Positions 22,722-29,608 are shown, counted from the first letter of the stretch. The stretch: DNA of 33,751 nt from CAYMUN01 sp964393835 (GCA_964393835.1 CAYMUN010000011.1:1-33751); one strand, 5' to 3'. The notes: generated by a model from the sequence alone, not told the origin. Numbers and translations are program-made.

Positions 22722-23053
22722 TGGGTTGTTTCGGACTGCTGGACTATAGAGTACAGCTCGCTCCCGGTAACATGAAGCTGATTGACATGCGCTTCTAGCG
22801 GCCAGCGGCCGGCATTAGCTTCCCAAAAAGATGTATAGAGGTCGTCTAGGGCTTCGCTGCGTTGCCGGGCCCAGTTCGCAGCGGCATTCATTGATGCCGG
22901 GAAAGCTGCTTTGCGTAGTCGATGAGACTCCGTGTCTGCATCATGATCGCTTACCAAACTAGCTATAAATAACCAACGCATCTTTATCTGCCGTGCTATT
23001 GGCGGGGGGGTATCTTCGTGATCCGGGCTGGGTATTTGCTCTGGTTGCAACAT
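22700..23053 (-). CDS. Small protein of unknown function upstream of miaA
   Basis: A 117-residue soluble protein, His- and Glu-rich at the N-terminus (MLQPEQIPSPDHEDTPPP) and then helical with many Trp and Arg (KMRWLFIASLV, NWARQRSEALDDLYTSFWEANAGRW). I do not recognise it. It overlaps the start of miaA by 22 nt, which supports it being a translated gene coupled to miaA. There is no SD; a TAAATT ends 7 nt before the ATG inside a 13-bp palindrome GAGTAAATTACTC, so it may be leaderless. Confidence 0.6.
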   Translation of the reverse strand: MLQPEQIPSPDHEDTPPPIARQIKMRWLFIASLVSDHDADTESHRLRKAAFPASMNAAANWARQRSEALDDLYTSFWEANAGRWPLEAHVNQLHVTGSELYSIVQQSETTQWSAPLN

Positions 23054-23102
23054 CTTGAGTAATTTACTCCGCTAAACTAGTTTCTTAACTTATACTCCTA
23101 CC

Positions 23103-23423
23103 CTATAACTTAGGCAACCATAAGAGCTTATCTAGGTCTACCCGATAATCTTCGCTGACGGCAAAGCCTTCGGCCTCCAGAACCTGGCGATGACCAGCGC
23201 GGCCGCCGGGGTAGCCGGCGGCCAGACCCCCGGACTTGTTAACCACGCGCTGCCACGGCAGGCCGGGGTCGCCAAAGTGAGCGATACCGCCGACAATCCT
23301 AGCTGCCCGGGCATTGCCGCAGAGCGCGGCGATTTGGCCGTAGGTCATCACCCTGCCCTTGGGAATCTGAGCCACCAACGCTTCCACCCGCTGCCGGAAG
23401 CCTGTCTCAATAACTTCAATCAT
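23103..23423 (-). CDS. Alkyltransferase-like protein (ATL)
   Basis: A 106-residue protein from ATG 23423. It has the fold of the O6-alkylguanine-DNA alkyltransferase C-terminal domain (FRQRVEALVAQIPKGRVMTYGQIAALCG, then ARIVGGIAHF). The active site, normally PCHRV, reads PWQRVV. Loss of the reactive Cys with a Trp in its place is the mark of ATLs, which bind alkylated guanine, flip it out and call nucleotide excision repair. AAGGA lies about 7 nt before this ATG. The start overlaps the end of the RelE-like toxin gene by 8 nt, so the repair protein is translationally coupled to a toxin-antitoxin module. Confidence 0.88.
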   Translation of the reverse strand: MIEVIETGFRQRVEALVAQIPKGRVMTYGQIAALCGNARAARIVGGIAHFGDPGLPWQRVVNKSGGLAAGYPGGRAGHRQVLEAEGFAVSEDYRVDLDKLLWLPKL

Positions 23424-23670
23424 ACACATCCTTGCGATGGCCAACTTTGACCACTACCACAGTTATTACTCTGTCATTAACCTGGTAGATAATTCGGTAA
23501 TTACCCTGGCGGATTCGGTAGAGATCAGCTTTGCCGTGAAGCTTAATAGCTGACAGCCCACGTGGCTCTTGGGTCAGCTGTTCAATCCTGGTGATAATCC
23601 GCCGCAAATCAGCCTGCGGGATACTGTGCAAATCCTTGGCGACTGATTGCTTATAGAGCAGTCGATACAA
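23416..23670 (-). CDS. RelE/ParE-family toxin
   Basis: An 84-residue RelE-fold protein: LYRLLYKQSVAKDLHSIPQADLRRI, a central LHGKADLYRIRQGNYRIIY, and the final VVKVGHRKDVYD, the standard pattern of RelE-like mRNA interferases. I place the start at TTG 23670, 4 nt after the antitoxin stop, because the family begins one residue before YRLLYKQ; an ATG at 23718 would add 16 residues and overlap the antitoxin by 44 nt. It is the second gene of the antitoxin-toxin pair and overlaps the ATL gene. Confidence 0.85.
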   Translation of the reverse strand: MYRLLYKQSVAKDLHSIPQADLRRIITRIEQLTQEPRGLSAIKLHGKADLYRIRQGNYRIIYQVNDRVITVVVVKVGHRKDVYD

Positions 23671-23674
23671 CTGA

Positions 23675-23893
23675 TTAGATAAGGCCTTCCGCCTTAAATT
23701 CGGCGACCAGGCTTTCAAAAGAATAAACTGGCTCGTCCTTGCGCGCTGCTGCCGCCTCTAAATCTTCGAAATCTTCGAGCAACTGGCTAGCTACCGCCTG
23801 CTCGATCAAAGTCGATACTGTCGCGTCGGCATCGAGCGCCCGCCGTTTTAAGACCTTTAACAGCTTATCGTTAATAGTAATCGTCGTTCTCAT
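23675..23893 (-). CDS. RHH antitoxin of RelBE-type module
   Basis: A 72-residue protein. Residues 1-45 (MRTTITINDKLLKVLKRRALDADATVSTLIEQAV) are a ribbon-helix-helix DNA-binding domain; the rest is acidic then ends YSFESLVAEFKAEGLI, a toxin-wrapping tail. It lies directly upstream of the RelE-like toxin. Its ATG has no SD and is 6 nt after a -10 box, so the message should be leaderless. It probably represses its own promoter through the GCATC repeats upstream. Confidence 0.85.
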   Translation of the reverse strand: MRTTITINDKLLKVLKRRALDADATVSTLIEQAVASQLLEDFEDLEAAAARKDEPVYSFESLVAEFKAEGLI

Positions 23894-23899
23894 AGTTTG

Positions 23900-23933
23900 A
23901 GTGTATCATATACGCATCATTGCATCAAGATGC
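23900..23933 (-). promoter_or_regulatory. Promoter/operator of RelBE-type module
   Basis: On the minus strand TTGATG (23928-23923), 17-bp spacer, TACACT (23905-23900), then 6 nt to the antitoxin ATG. The -35 box sits in a perfect palindrome GCATC-AA-GATGC (23922-23933), with a further GCATCA at 23914-23919, a likely operator. All of it fits in the 41 bp after the thrS stop. Confidence 0.7.
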
Positions 23934-23934
23934 A

Positions 23935-25782
23935 CTATAGCGAAGTCTTGAGGACACGGCCCTTGGCTTCGTTGGCCACTGTCTTTAAGAACTCTTCGAC
24001 GCCCAGTGAGACCGGGGCGTCAATGACAGCCATATCCTTGCGGATCCGCGGTGTCACCTGGTCAGTCCGGATCTCCTTTTCGCCGATCACGATAGTATAC
24101 GGCACTTTGGCCACTTCGGCAGCTCGGATTTTTTTGCCGACTGATTCGTTGGAATTATCAACCATTAGCCGGAGGCTGAGCTCCTGGGCCCGCTTCAAGA
24201 CCTTGTCGGCGAAGTCGGTGGTCATCTTTTCTTGGTTGACGGTAATCACCCGTATCTGCTCCGGCGCCGCCCAGATTGGGAATTTCCCGGCGGTGTGCTC
24301 GATGTAAACTGCCAGAAACCGCTCGACCGAGCCCAGCAAAGCACAGTGAACCATCACCGGCTGTTGCTTGCTGCCATCCTCGGCGGTGTACTCCAGTTGA
24401 AACCGTTCCGGCTGCACGAAATCAAGCTGCACGGTCGCCACCTGGTGCTCGCGGCCGATGGCGTCAGTAGCCATAAAATCAATTTTTGGGCCATAAAAGG
24501 CCGCTTCGCCGGCCTGCTCAAAGTAGTCCGTTTTATTAGCTATTACGGCGCTCTTGAGCTGCTCCTGGGCGCTCTGCCAGAGTTCCGGCGACCCCAGGTA
24601 AGCATCGCTGTCATCCCGATAGCTCAATCGCACCCGCAGTGTCATCCCTATAGTGCCATATAACTCGTGGGCCGCCGTCAACAGATTATTAATCTCCTGC
24701 TCGATCTGATCCGGGCGAACAAAGGCGTGGCTGTCATCCTGCGTCAGTGACCGTACTCGATTTAAACCGCCCAGTTCACCGGTTTTTTCGTCCCTATAAT
24801 CTGTTGTAGTCTCAAGATAGCGGATCGGCAGGTCGCGGTAACTGCGGGGCTGAAACGCATAAATCCGGGTGTGATGCGGACAATTCATGGGCTTAAGTAC
24901 CAGCTCATCACTGGTTTCCTGGCTCTTGACCAGGAACAGCTCGTCACCGAATTTTGCCCAGTGGCCGCTGGCCTCATACAATTCTTTTTTGGTAATATGC
25001 GGTGTCCAAACCTTTTGGAATCCATAGCGCTCCCGCAAGCTATTGGAAAAATTAGTGAATTCTTCCCTTAGAATCGTGCCGCGCGGTGTAAACATCGGCA
25101 GTCCCGAGCCGACCATATCCGAGAAGACAAACAAATCCAACTCCTGGCCCAGCTTGCGGTGATCGCGCTTTTTGGCTTCTTCGAGCATTGCCAGGTGTTG
25201 GCGCAATTCCTTATCAGTGGCAAAGGCCAGGCCGTAGAGGCGCTGCATCTGAGGATTTTTTTCGTTTCCCCGCCAGTAGGCCCCGGCTACACGCATCAGC
25301 TTAAAAGCGCCGGCCTTCCCGGTTGATTCGACATGCGGCCCCCGGCAGAGATCAGTAAAGTCGCCATTCTTGTAGAATGACACACTAGCAACCGCGGCGT
25401 CACCCTCGGTAATCGTACCTAATGCAGCGGCGTCCAGGTCTTTGGCAATGGTAGTGCCGGCCCGCTTGAGATCGTTGAGCAGTCCCTCTTTATAGGGTTG
25501 TTTGGCCTCTTGCGCCCAAGCGATGGCTTCGTCGATTGGTTTCTCAAATCGCTCAAAGGGCACATTGGACTCTATAATCTTGTGCATTTCGGTCTCGATC
25601 TTTTCAAAGTCTTCTTCGGAGATCTTGGTATCCGGGCCGAGGTCAATATCATAGTAAAAGCCATGCTCCACCGCCGGCCCCACCCCAAATTTGGCCTCTG
25701 GCCAGAGACGTTGAACGGCATTGGCCATAATATGCGCCAGCGAATGCCGCATCGCCGGTAGTTGATCTTCAGTATCACTCAT
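23935..25782 (-). CDS. thrS: Threonyl-tRNA synthetase, lacking the TGS domain
   Basis: A 615-residue class II synthetase that charges tRNA-Thr. It starts directly at the editing (N2) domain: HSLAH (H13, H17) and CRGPH near 146-150 are the editing-site residues. The usual N-terminal TGS/N1 domain of about 60 residues is absent. The catalytic core has motif 2, the zinc ligands Cys in MNCPHH (near 299), His in DDSHAF and His in VMVHCALLGSVERF (near 480, where HRAPLGS is more usual), and a C-terminal anticodon-binding domain. GGAGGAGG lies upstream of the ATG inside the cupin gene; the two genes overlap by 8 nt. The operon is preceded by a T-box. Confidence 0.96.
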   Translation of the reverse strand: MSDTEDQLPAMRHSLAHIMANAVQRLWPEAKFGVGPAVEHGFYYDIDLGPDTKISEEDFEKIETEMHKIIESNVPFERFEKPIDEAIAWAQEAKQPYKEGLLNDLKRAGTTIAKDLDAAALGTITEGDAAVASVSFYKNGDFTDLCRGPHVESTGKAGAFKLMRVAGAYWRGNEKNPQMQRLYGLAFATDKELRQHLAMLEEAKKRDHRKLGQELDLFVFSDMVGSGLPMFTPRGTILREEFTNFSNSLRERYGFQKVWTPHITKKELYEASGHWAKFGDELFLVKSQETSDELVLKPMNCPHHTRIYAFQPRSYRDLPIRYLETTTDYRDEKTGELGGLNRVRSLTQDDSHAFVRPDQIEQEINNLLTAAHELYGTIGMTLRVRLSYRDDSDAYLGSPELWQSAQEQLKSAVIANKTDYFEQAGEAAFYGPKIDFMATDAIGREHQVATVQLDFVQPERFQLEYTAEDGSKQQPVMVHCALLGSVERFLAVYIEHTAGKFPIWAAPEQIRVITVNQEKMTTDFADKVLKRAQELSLRLMVDNSNESVGKKIRAAEVAKVPYTIVIGEKEIRTDQVTPRIRKDMAVIDAPVSLGVEEFLKTVANEAKGRVLKTSL

Positions 25783-26146
25783 TGTCAGCCTCCTCCAGCC
25801 ACACTATATCCTCATCACCTTGGTCGTTAGCCCTAAAAATCACTAACGTTAACATATCGTCGCCGTAGTTAATAACTTCATGGATGTCACCAGGCTGTAC
25901 TAGGACAAATTCCCCAGGGCTGGTAGCAACTATTTCACCATTTACCAATATCTCCCCCGTACCAGTAAGAATTTGGACGACTTCAGTGCGCAAGGGATGC
26001 TTATGGGGTTTTATGTGGGCCTTTGGAAAAACTCTAACCGCTTGTAGTTTGGCATTGCTGGATAAATCTTGATAACCCCAAAAAACCGCCAGTTCGTCAT
26101 TTGCTCGCTGTTGGAATGCCAAATCGCCAATTTTTACCTGTTTCAT
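25775..26146 (-). CDS. Cupin-domain protein in the thrS operon
   Basis: A 123-residue single-domain cupin. The metal-binding motif 1 is PHKHPLRTEVVQIL, with H48, H50 and E55, and motif 2 PGDIHEVINYG supplies H89, so a bound metal is likely. Small cupins of this kind may be dioxygenases, isomerases or sugar-binding proteins; nothing here tells which. It has a strong SD AAGGAG and is the first gene after the T-box terminator, overlapping thrS by 8 nt. It is therefore made only when threonyl-tRNA is short. Confidence 0.85.
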   Translation of the reverse strand: MKQVKIGDLAFQQRANDELAVFWGYQDLSSNAKLQAVRVFPKAHIKPHKHPLRTEVVQILTGTGEILVNGEIVATSPGEFVLVQPGDIHEVINYGDDMLTLVIFRANDQGDEDIVWLEEADNE

Positions 26147-26161
26147 GCCTGCTCCTTGGAA

Positions 26162-26332
26162 TTAAAAAAGACGCCTCTATTAAATACTCTCGCACGGTAT
26201 TTAATCTAGCGTCTCGGTCCTATCTGATATAGGAGGTTCCACCTCGACAGTTACTCTTGCGACTTGTCCCGTAACGTCGGTTGTCGCCACATCCCCCGGA
26301 GCTCCCTGGTTGGTGAATCCACGTCTCTGCTC
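26162..26332 (-). promoter_or_regulatory. T-box riboswitch (threonine), transcriptional
   Basis: The minus-strand leader holds, in order: a short stem I (GGAGC/GCTCC) with an ACC-A triplet at 26314-26311 as possible Thr specifier; interleaved helices GCGAC/GTCGC and GTTAC/GTAAC that form a pseudoknot like stem IIA/B; the antiterminator with the canonical 7-nt bulge UGGAACC (26241-26235, consensus UGGNACC) capped by TCCTAT/ATAGGA; and a terminator with ATTAAATAC/GTATTTAAT and GACGC/GCGTC stems plus a T6 run (26163-26213). The bulge UGGA complements a tRNA ending UCCA; the tRNA-Thr at 29609-29685 has just that U discriminator. Uncharged tRNA-Thr should permit read-through into cupin-thrS. Confidence 0.85.
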
Positions 26333-26338
26333 CCCTGT

Positions 26339-26344
26339 AGTATA
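26339..26344 (-). promoter_or_regulatory. -10 element of the T-box transcript
   Basis: TATACT on the minus strand, with the predicted start near 26332 at the foot of stem I. The -35 region is T-rich (TTTTAT at 17 bp) and weak. Confidence 0.55.
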
Positions 26345-26363
26345 GCACTGCCTTGGGGCAAAT

Positions 26364-26404
26364 AAAAAAGGGTTAAATGATCTCGCATGTCATTCAACCC
26401 TTTT
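26364..26404 (-). terminator. Intrinsic terminator of an unannotated minus-strand RNA
   Basis: A long stem, AAGGGTTgAATGA with TCATTtAACCCTT (one mismatch), a 9-nt loop, and TTTTTTATTT on the minus strand. The only minus-strand sequence it can terminate is the 200 bp between it and tRNA-Val, which has no gene. TATAGT (26459-26454) and TATAAT (26476-26471) on the same strand could start an RNA of about 90 nt, but neither has a good -35. Confidence 0.7.
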
Positions 26405-26598
26405 CACACTTGTGAGACAAAACAATCTCGTCAAAACTTCGCCTCGACTGAGTACTATAGCAAGGTTAGTATTATAAGGCTAGCCTATTTATGCTGTATT
26501 TCTCACATACCCACATGGGGATAACTAATTCCTCCTGACGTCACTTGCGATATAAGCCCGGATCACACCCTTGCACTGCGCCCGTAATTGCTATAAGG

Positions 26599-26604
26599 TA
26601 TAAT
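26599..26604 (+). promoter_or_regulatory. -10 element of tRNA-Val
   Basis: A perfect TATAAT ends 11 nt before the mature tRNA-Val 5' end. The -35 at 17 bp (CTGCGC) is poor. Confidence 0.55.
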
Positions 26605-26615
26605 CTGTTAGACGG

Positions 26616-26692
26616 GGGCGATTAGCTCATTTGGCTAGAGCGCCGCATTGACGTTGCGGAGGTGATAGGTTCGAATCCTATATCGCCCACCA
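26616..26692 (+). tRNA. tRNA-Val(GAC)
   Basis: A complete cloverleaf: acceptor GGGCGAT/ATCGCCC, anticodon stem CCGCA/TGCGG with loop TTGACGT and anticodon GAC, T arm GGTTCGAATCC, discriminator A and encoded CCA. Confidence 0.97.
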
Positions 26693-26737
26693 TCCTTAGA
26701 CACCCGATTATAAGCACTAGCGTTTAGAGTACTATTG

Positions 26738-26766
26738 TTGACTGATAGGCTTTTTTTAGCTATACT
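26738..26766 (+). promoter_or_regulatory. Strong promoter of 40-residue gene
   Basis: TTGACT (26738-26743), 17-bp spacer, TATACT (26761-26766). The start should be near 26773, about 11 nt before the ATG at 26784. Confidence 0.82.
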
Positions 26767-26783
26767 GGATCGGTTAAACAGGG

Positions 26784-26906
26784 ATGTTTTGTATTCGTAA
26801 AGTTAGCGCTCTAGACGCCTTTCAGCTGTTTTATGAGGAACTTGTTTCCCCAAAGGCCCCCAGTAATCGTATCCGCCGGCTTCGTACCACCGCTACTGCC
26901 AAGTAA
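26784..26906 (+). CDS. Small basic protein of 40 residues, unknown function
   Basis: An open frame of 40 codons starting MFCIRKVSALDAFQLFYEEL and ending in a basic RIRRLRTTATAK. It is flanked by a strong promoter and a terminator that begins 4 nt after its stop codon, so the transcript holds little besides this frame. The leader is about 11 nt and has only AGGG directly before the ATG. An amphipathic helix then a positively charged tail suggests RNA, DNA or membrane binding, but I know no family. It could instead be an sRNA with a chance frame; the tight fit to both signals favours a gene. Confidence 0.65.
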   Translation: MFCIRKVSALDAFQLFYEELVSPKAPSNRIRRLRTTATAK

Positions 26907-26910
26907 GCGG

Positions 26911-26943
26911 GCCCCGGGAGTATCCACTTCGTGGGGCTTTTTT
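26911..26943 (+). terminator. Intrinsic terminator after the 40-residue gene
   Basis: GCCCC (26911-26915) pairs with GGGGC (26933-26937), or CCAC/GTGG can pair inside it, followed by six T's. It begins 4 nt after the small gene's TAA. Confidence 0.75.
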
Positions 26944-27008
26944 ATTGATTAAGGTCAGGTTTTCCACGAAATGTAGGCTTGTTATCCACTAGCCTTTTTA
27001 ATAGCGAT

Positions 27009-27026
27009 ATGTCAATATGTTGACAT
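27009..27026. promoter_or_regulatory. Palindrome overlapping the nrdR start codon
   Basis: ATGTCAA-TATG-TTGACAT, a perfect 18-bp inverted repeat with 7-bp arms. Its last two bases are the AT of the nrdR ATG. It could be an operator, or a hairpin hiding the start. No good -10 is close, and no SD is present. Confidence 0.5.
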
Positions 27027-27441
27027 GGTTTGTACGTATTGCGGCGGAAAAACGCAAGTTGTGAATTCTCGGCACCAGATTAAAAGCAATCAAGTCTGGC
27101 GGCGGCGGCAGTGCCTAGACTGTACCGCCCTCTTTACTAGCGAAGAAAAAGTAGCTTACGCGCTAGCCTGGGTAGTTTATACAGGGGGCTCATTTGAGCC
27201 CTTTTCACGCGATAAATTGCTGCTGAGCCTACATGAGAGCTGCGAACACCGTGAAAACGCGCTGAGTGACGCCCAAGGCCTCACCGAGACCGTTATTAAC
27301 AAACTTCCGGCCCATATCATGCATGATAATCCAGGAACTCTCTTTAATGACGATATCGCCCGGATAGCGCATGTAGCCCTCAATCGTTTTGACCAAGCTG
27401 CCGCCGTGCGCTACTACTCTCTACACCGCAGGCTGTTGTGA
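27025..27441 (+). CDS. nrdR: NrdR-type transcriptional repressor
   Basis: A 138-residue protein. The N-terminal zinc ribbon has CTYCGG and CLDC as C-X2-C pairs with the RRRQCLDCTALFTSEE segment between helices. An ATP-cone follows (GGSFEPFSRDKLLLSL ... HVALNRFDQAAAVRYYSLHRRLL). NrdR senses dATP/ATP and represses ribonucleotide reductase genes. It is somewhat shorter and more divergent than typical members of about 150 residues (CTALF in place of CGxRF). No nrd gene is in the window. The start overlaps a palindrome; a near-consensus DnaA box TTATCCACT lies about 40 nt upstream. Confidence 0.9.
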   Translation: MVCTYCGGKTQVVNSRHQIKSNQVWRRRQCLDCTALFTSEEKVAYALAWVVYTGGSFEPFSRDKLLLSLHESCEHRENALSDAQGLTETVINKLPAHIMHDNPGTLFNDDIARIAHVALNRFDQAAAVRYYSLHRRLL

Positions 27442-27445
27442 GAAT

Positions 27446-29128
27446 CTAGATTTTAGCCGGGCGCTTCAAGAGGCGGCGCAGGCGGCCCTGCCTAGCGACG
27501 GCATTCGGCTCAGCCTGGGTGGAGCGGCGCTGGCCGCGAGCGTCGACAGTGGCTTTTTCGGTGACATCAAATTTTGACAGGTAACGCTTAAACATCAGGC
27601 GAGTCTGGGAATTAAAAGCTGCCAGTGAGCCATAGGCGATACTAGTGACCGGTAAAAAGATCCACTGCGTCAGCATAAAGATAGAGTGGTGGCGCTTGTA
27701 GCGCAGGGGGCGTGGTGGCAGGGTCACCAAACAGATGTAGACGGCGACAATCAGGGTGACTGTGCCGACCCGTTGCATACGGGAAACCATATTGGGAATT
27801 AAGTTTGCAGCCAGGTTTTGAGGATGTACCAGGGGCGGGATAAAGGCCGCCAGCAGGACGAGCAGCGCCTGAGTCGCCCAGCTGACGTGACTCTCTAGAG
27901 TACGCAGTAGTTTAGCCAGCACATCGACCTTAGGAGCCTTGTTACGGTGCCAAAAGCCCTTATCGGCGATATAAGCGATGTCCGAGGCGCCATATGTCCA
28001 GCGACGCAGCTGGACGAACTGAGCTTTGAGAGTTTTGCGGTAGCCGTCGGCCAGCACGGCATCCTGATAAATTGGAATACTAAACGGATACACCCGGTAA
28101 TCACCGTCAAAATGAAAATAGGAACGCCAAAACTGGTGTCCATCCTCGACTACCGTGCGGGTACTCCAAAAATCCATGTCGATTAACGACTGCATCGGTT
28201 GGGCATGGGCCGAAAAGTTACGGCTAAGATGTGGCCGCTGGCTGCCAACGATGTAAAACAGGTTGTTACCGACGGCAATGATACGCATCAGCGTCGGCGC
28301 GTCCCAGATATTATTGGTATACATGGCCAAGGGCTGGTATGAGGCTTTGAGTGGATCAGGTACCACGCAGTAAAGGTAGCTCAGAGCGGCAAAGTAACGT
28401 TTATCGGGACGATTATCGGAATCCAGGGTAGTGACAAGCACCTTGGCGGGGTCGATTTTAGCAGTTTTGAGATATTTTTGCAGCTGGCGACCGGCGTAAG
28501 TGATATTGGCGCCCTTGCCGATGATTTCACCGGCCTGCCCATGAGGGTGTTTGACCATCATGGCGTACTTAAAAGTATCGCCGTAGAGATCGAGTAGCTC
28601 CCGCACTCGGTCTTCGGCCGGCTGACCAGCCCGTTCCTCGTAAGCCATGACTAAAATGATTTTTTTGGGATCGTAATTGGCGTCAATTATAGCTTGAATG
28701 GTTGGCTCCAAGATCTCGCGGCTCTCGTTGACACTGGCGATGATAACGGCGTGCAGCAGTTCACTGGGACAAAAGTCGTGCCGGCGCGTCGACAACAGAC
28801 GCAAGTTTTTAAGATGCCACTGCGGCCGGCTGATTTTCTTGCCGGTAATTTTTCCGGCGTCAATGTCAGCGGCCAAGCCCTGCCAGTCCAATTTCATGTG
28901 CTGTTTCATAATCCGATAGCCGGCGATGGCCCGTGTCGAATACGCTACGCCGCGCACAAAAAAAACTAGCAAGTAGAAAAAGATGAAAAAGATAGCAGCC
29001 GTCGGATTTATCCAACTGAGGATAAGCGGCAAAAACAATATCGTCCAGCTCAGGGCGCCGGGTAGGATTTCAAAGAAACGATAGTGACCCTTGCGGTCTT
29101 TTTCAAAGGGAATTTCGAGGTCGGTCAT
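27446..29128 (-). CDS. Membrane family-2 glycosyltransferase (cellulose-synthase-like)
   Basis: A 560-residue protein. Two membrane helices near residues 22-62 precede a GT2 catalytic domain: ASVNESREILEPTIQAI, then TLDSDNRPD near 236 (nucleotide-sugar and metal binding), VVEDGHQFWR (catalytic base region) and QLRRWTYGA near 373 (the Q-x-x-RW acceptor motif). At least four more helices follow and then a basic, Arg/Lys-rich tail of about 35 residues. This is the layout of processive polysaccharide synthases, which make and export a polymer; the sugar is not known. The upstream small membrane protein gene ends 3 nt before it, so the two are an operon. Confidence 0.9.
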   Translation of the reverse strand: MTDLEIPFEKDRKGHYRFFEILPGALSWTILFLPLILSWINPTAAIFFIFFYLLVFFVRGVAYSTRAIAGYRIMKQHMKLDWQGLAADIDAGKITGKKISRPQWHLKNLRLLSTRRHDFCPSELLHAVIIASVNESREILEPTIQAIIDANYDPKKIILVMAYEERAGQPAEDRVRELLDLYGDTFKYAMMVKHPHGQAGEIIGKGANITYAGRQLQKYLKTAKIDPAKVLVTTLDSDNRPDKRYFAALSYLYCVVPDPLKASYQPLAMYTNNIWDAPTLMRIIAVGNNLFYIVGSQRPHLSRNFSAHAQPMQSLIDMDFWSTRTVVEDGHQFWRSYFHFDGDYRVYPFSIPIYQDAVLADGYRKTLKAQFVQLRRWTYGASDIAYIADKGFWHRNKAPKVDVLAKLLRTLESHVSWATQALLVLLAAFIPPLVHPQNLAANLIPNMVSRMQRVGTVTLIVAVYICLVTLPPRPLRYKRHHSIFMLTQWIFLPVTSIAYGSLAAFNSQTRLMFKRYLSKFDVTEKATVDARGQRRSTQAEPNAVARQGRLRRLLKRPAKI

Positions 29129-29131
29129 GCC

Positions 29132-29497
29132 TTAGCGCAGTACCAGCAGGGCGTTACTGATAATAATCGTCAACGTCAGCAACAGGATGCCGAGGCTGAG
29201 GATAGCAATAGCCAGCTGGCGATTAATCCGGTAGGCTCGCAAGCTAAGCATGGCGTTGGACACCAGTACTACCAAGGCAAAAACGATGAAACTTAAGAGG
29301 TCGACGACCGTGCCGGTAATGTATTTGTTTACGAACTCGCGGTTTGAACAATCGCGGCATTGCACGATATAGGCATTACTGTGACCGGTTGTCAGACTAA
29401 TGATGATAAAGATGCTGCCGGCCACTGCTAAAAAGGCGTTGATGCTGAGCAGCAACAGCACTACGTGATCGTGAAAATACTTCTTAGAAATCGCCAT
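29132..29497 (-). CDS. Small membrane protein in the glycosyltransferase operon
   Basis: A 121-residue protein with three hydrophobic segments (about 12-35, 61-82 and 95-118). Two close cysteines (CRDCS) are in the loop after the first. No family recognised. It sits 3 nt before the glycosyltransferase gene, so it may be an accessory membrane subunit. An extended -10 TGGTATAAT (29519-29511) lies 13 nt before the ATG, between this gene and the tRNA-Gly. Confidence 0.7.
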   Translation of the reverse strand: MAISKKYFHDHVVLLLLSINAFLAVAGSIFIIISLTTGHSNAYIVQCRDCSNREFVNKYITGTVVDLLSFIVFALVVLVSNAMLSLRAYRINRQLAIAILSLGILLLTLTIIISNALLVLR

Positions 29498-29521
29498 AAT
29501 CTTACCGCTGATTATACCAGA

Positions 29522-29596
29522 TGGTGCGGGTGGCGGGAGTCGAACCCGCGTCTCAGCCTTGGGAAGGCTACATAATAGCCGTTATACGACACCCGC
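29522..29596 (-). tRNA. tRNA-Gly(CCC)
   Basis: Complete cloverleaf: acceptor GCGGGTG/CACCCGC, anticodon stem TAGCC/GGCTG with loop TTCCCAA and anticodon CCC, T arm GGTTCGACTCC, discriminator A, encoded CCA (29524-29522). Confidence 0.97.
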
Positions 29597-29608
29597 TGGG
29601 CCGGTGAA

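Noticed and set aside
26500..26530. A possible third copy of the GATACCC-type repeat (ATACCCACATGGGGAT).
   Set aside because: Only the core resembles the other two copies and the flanks do not match. Too weak to list.
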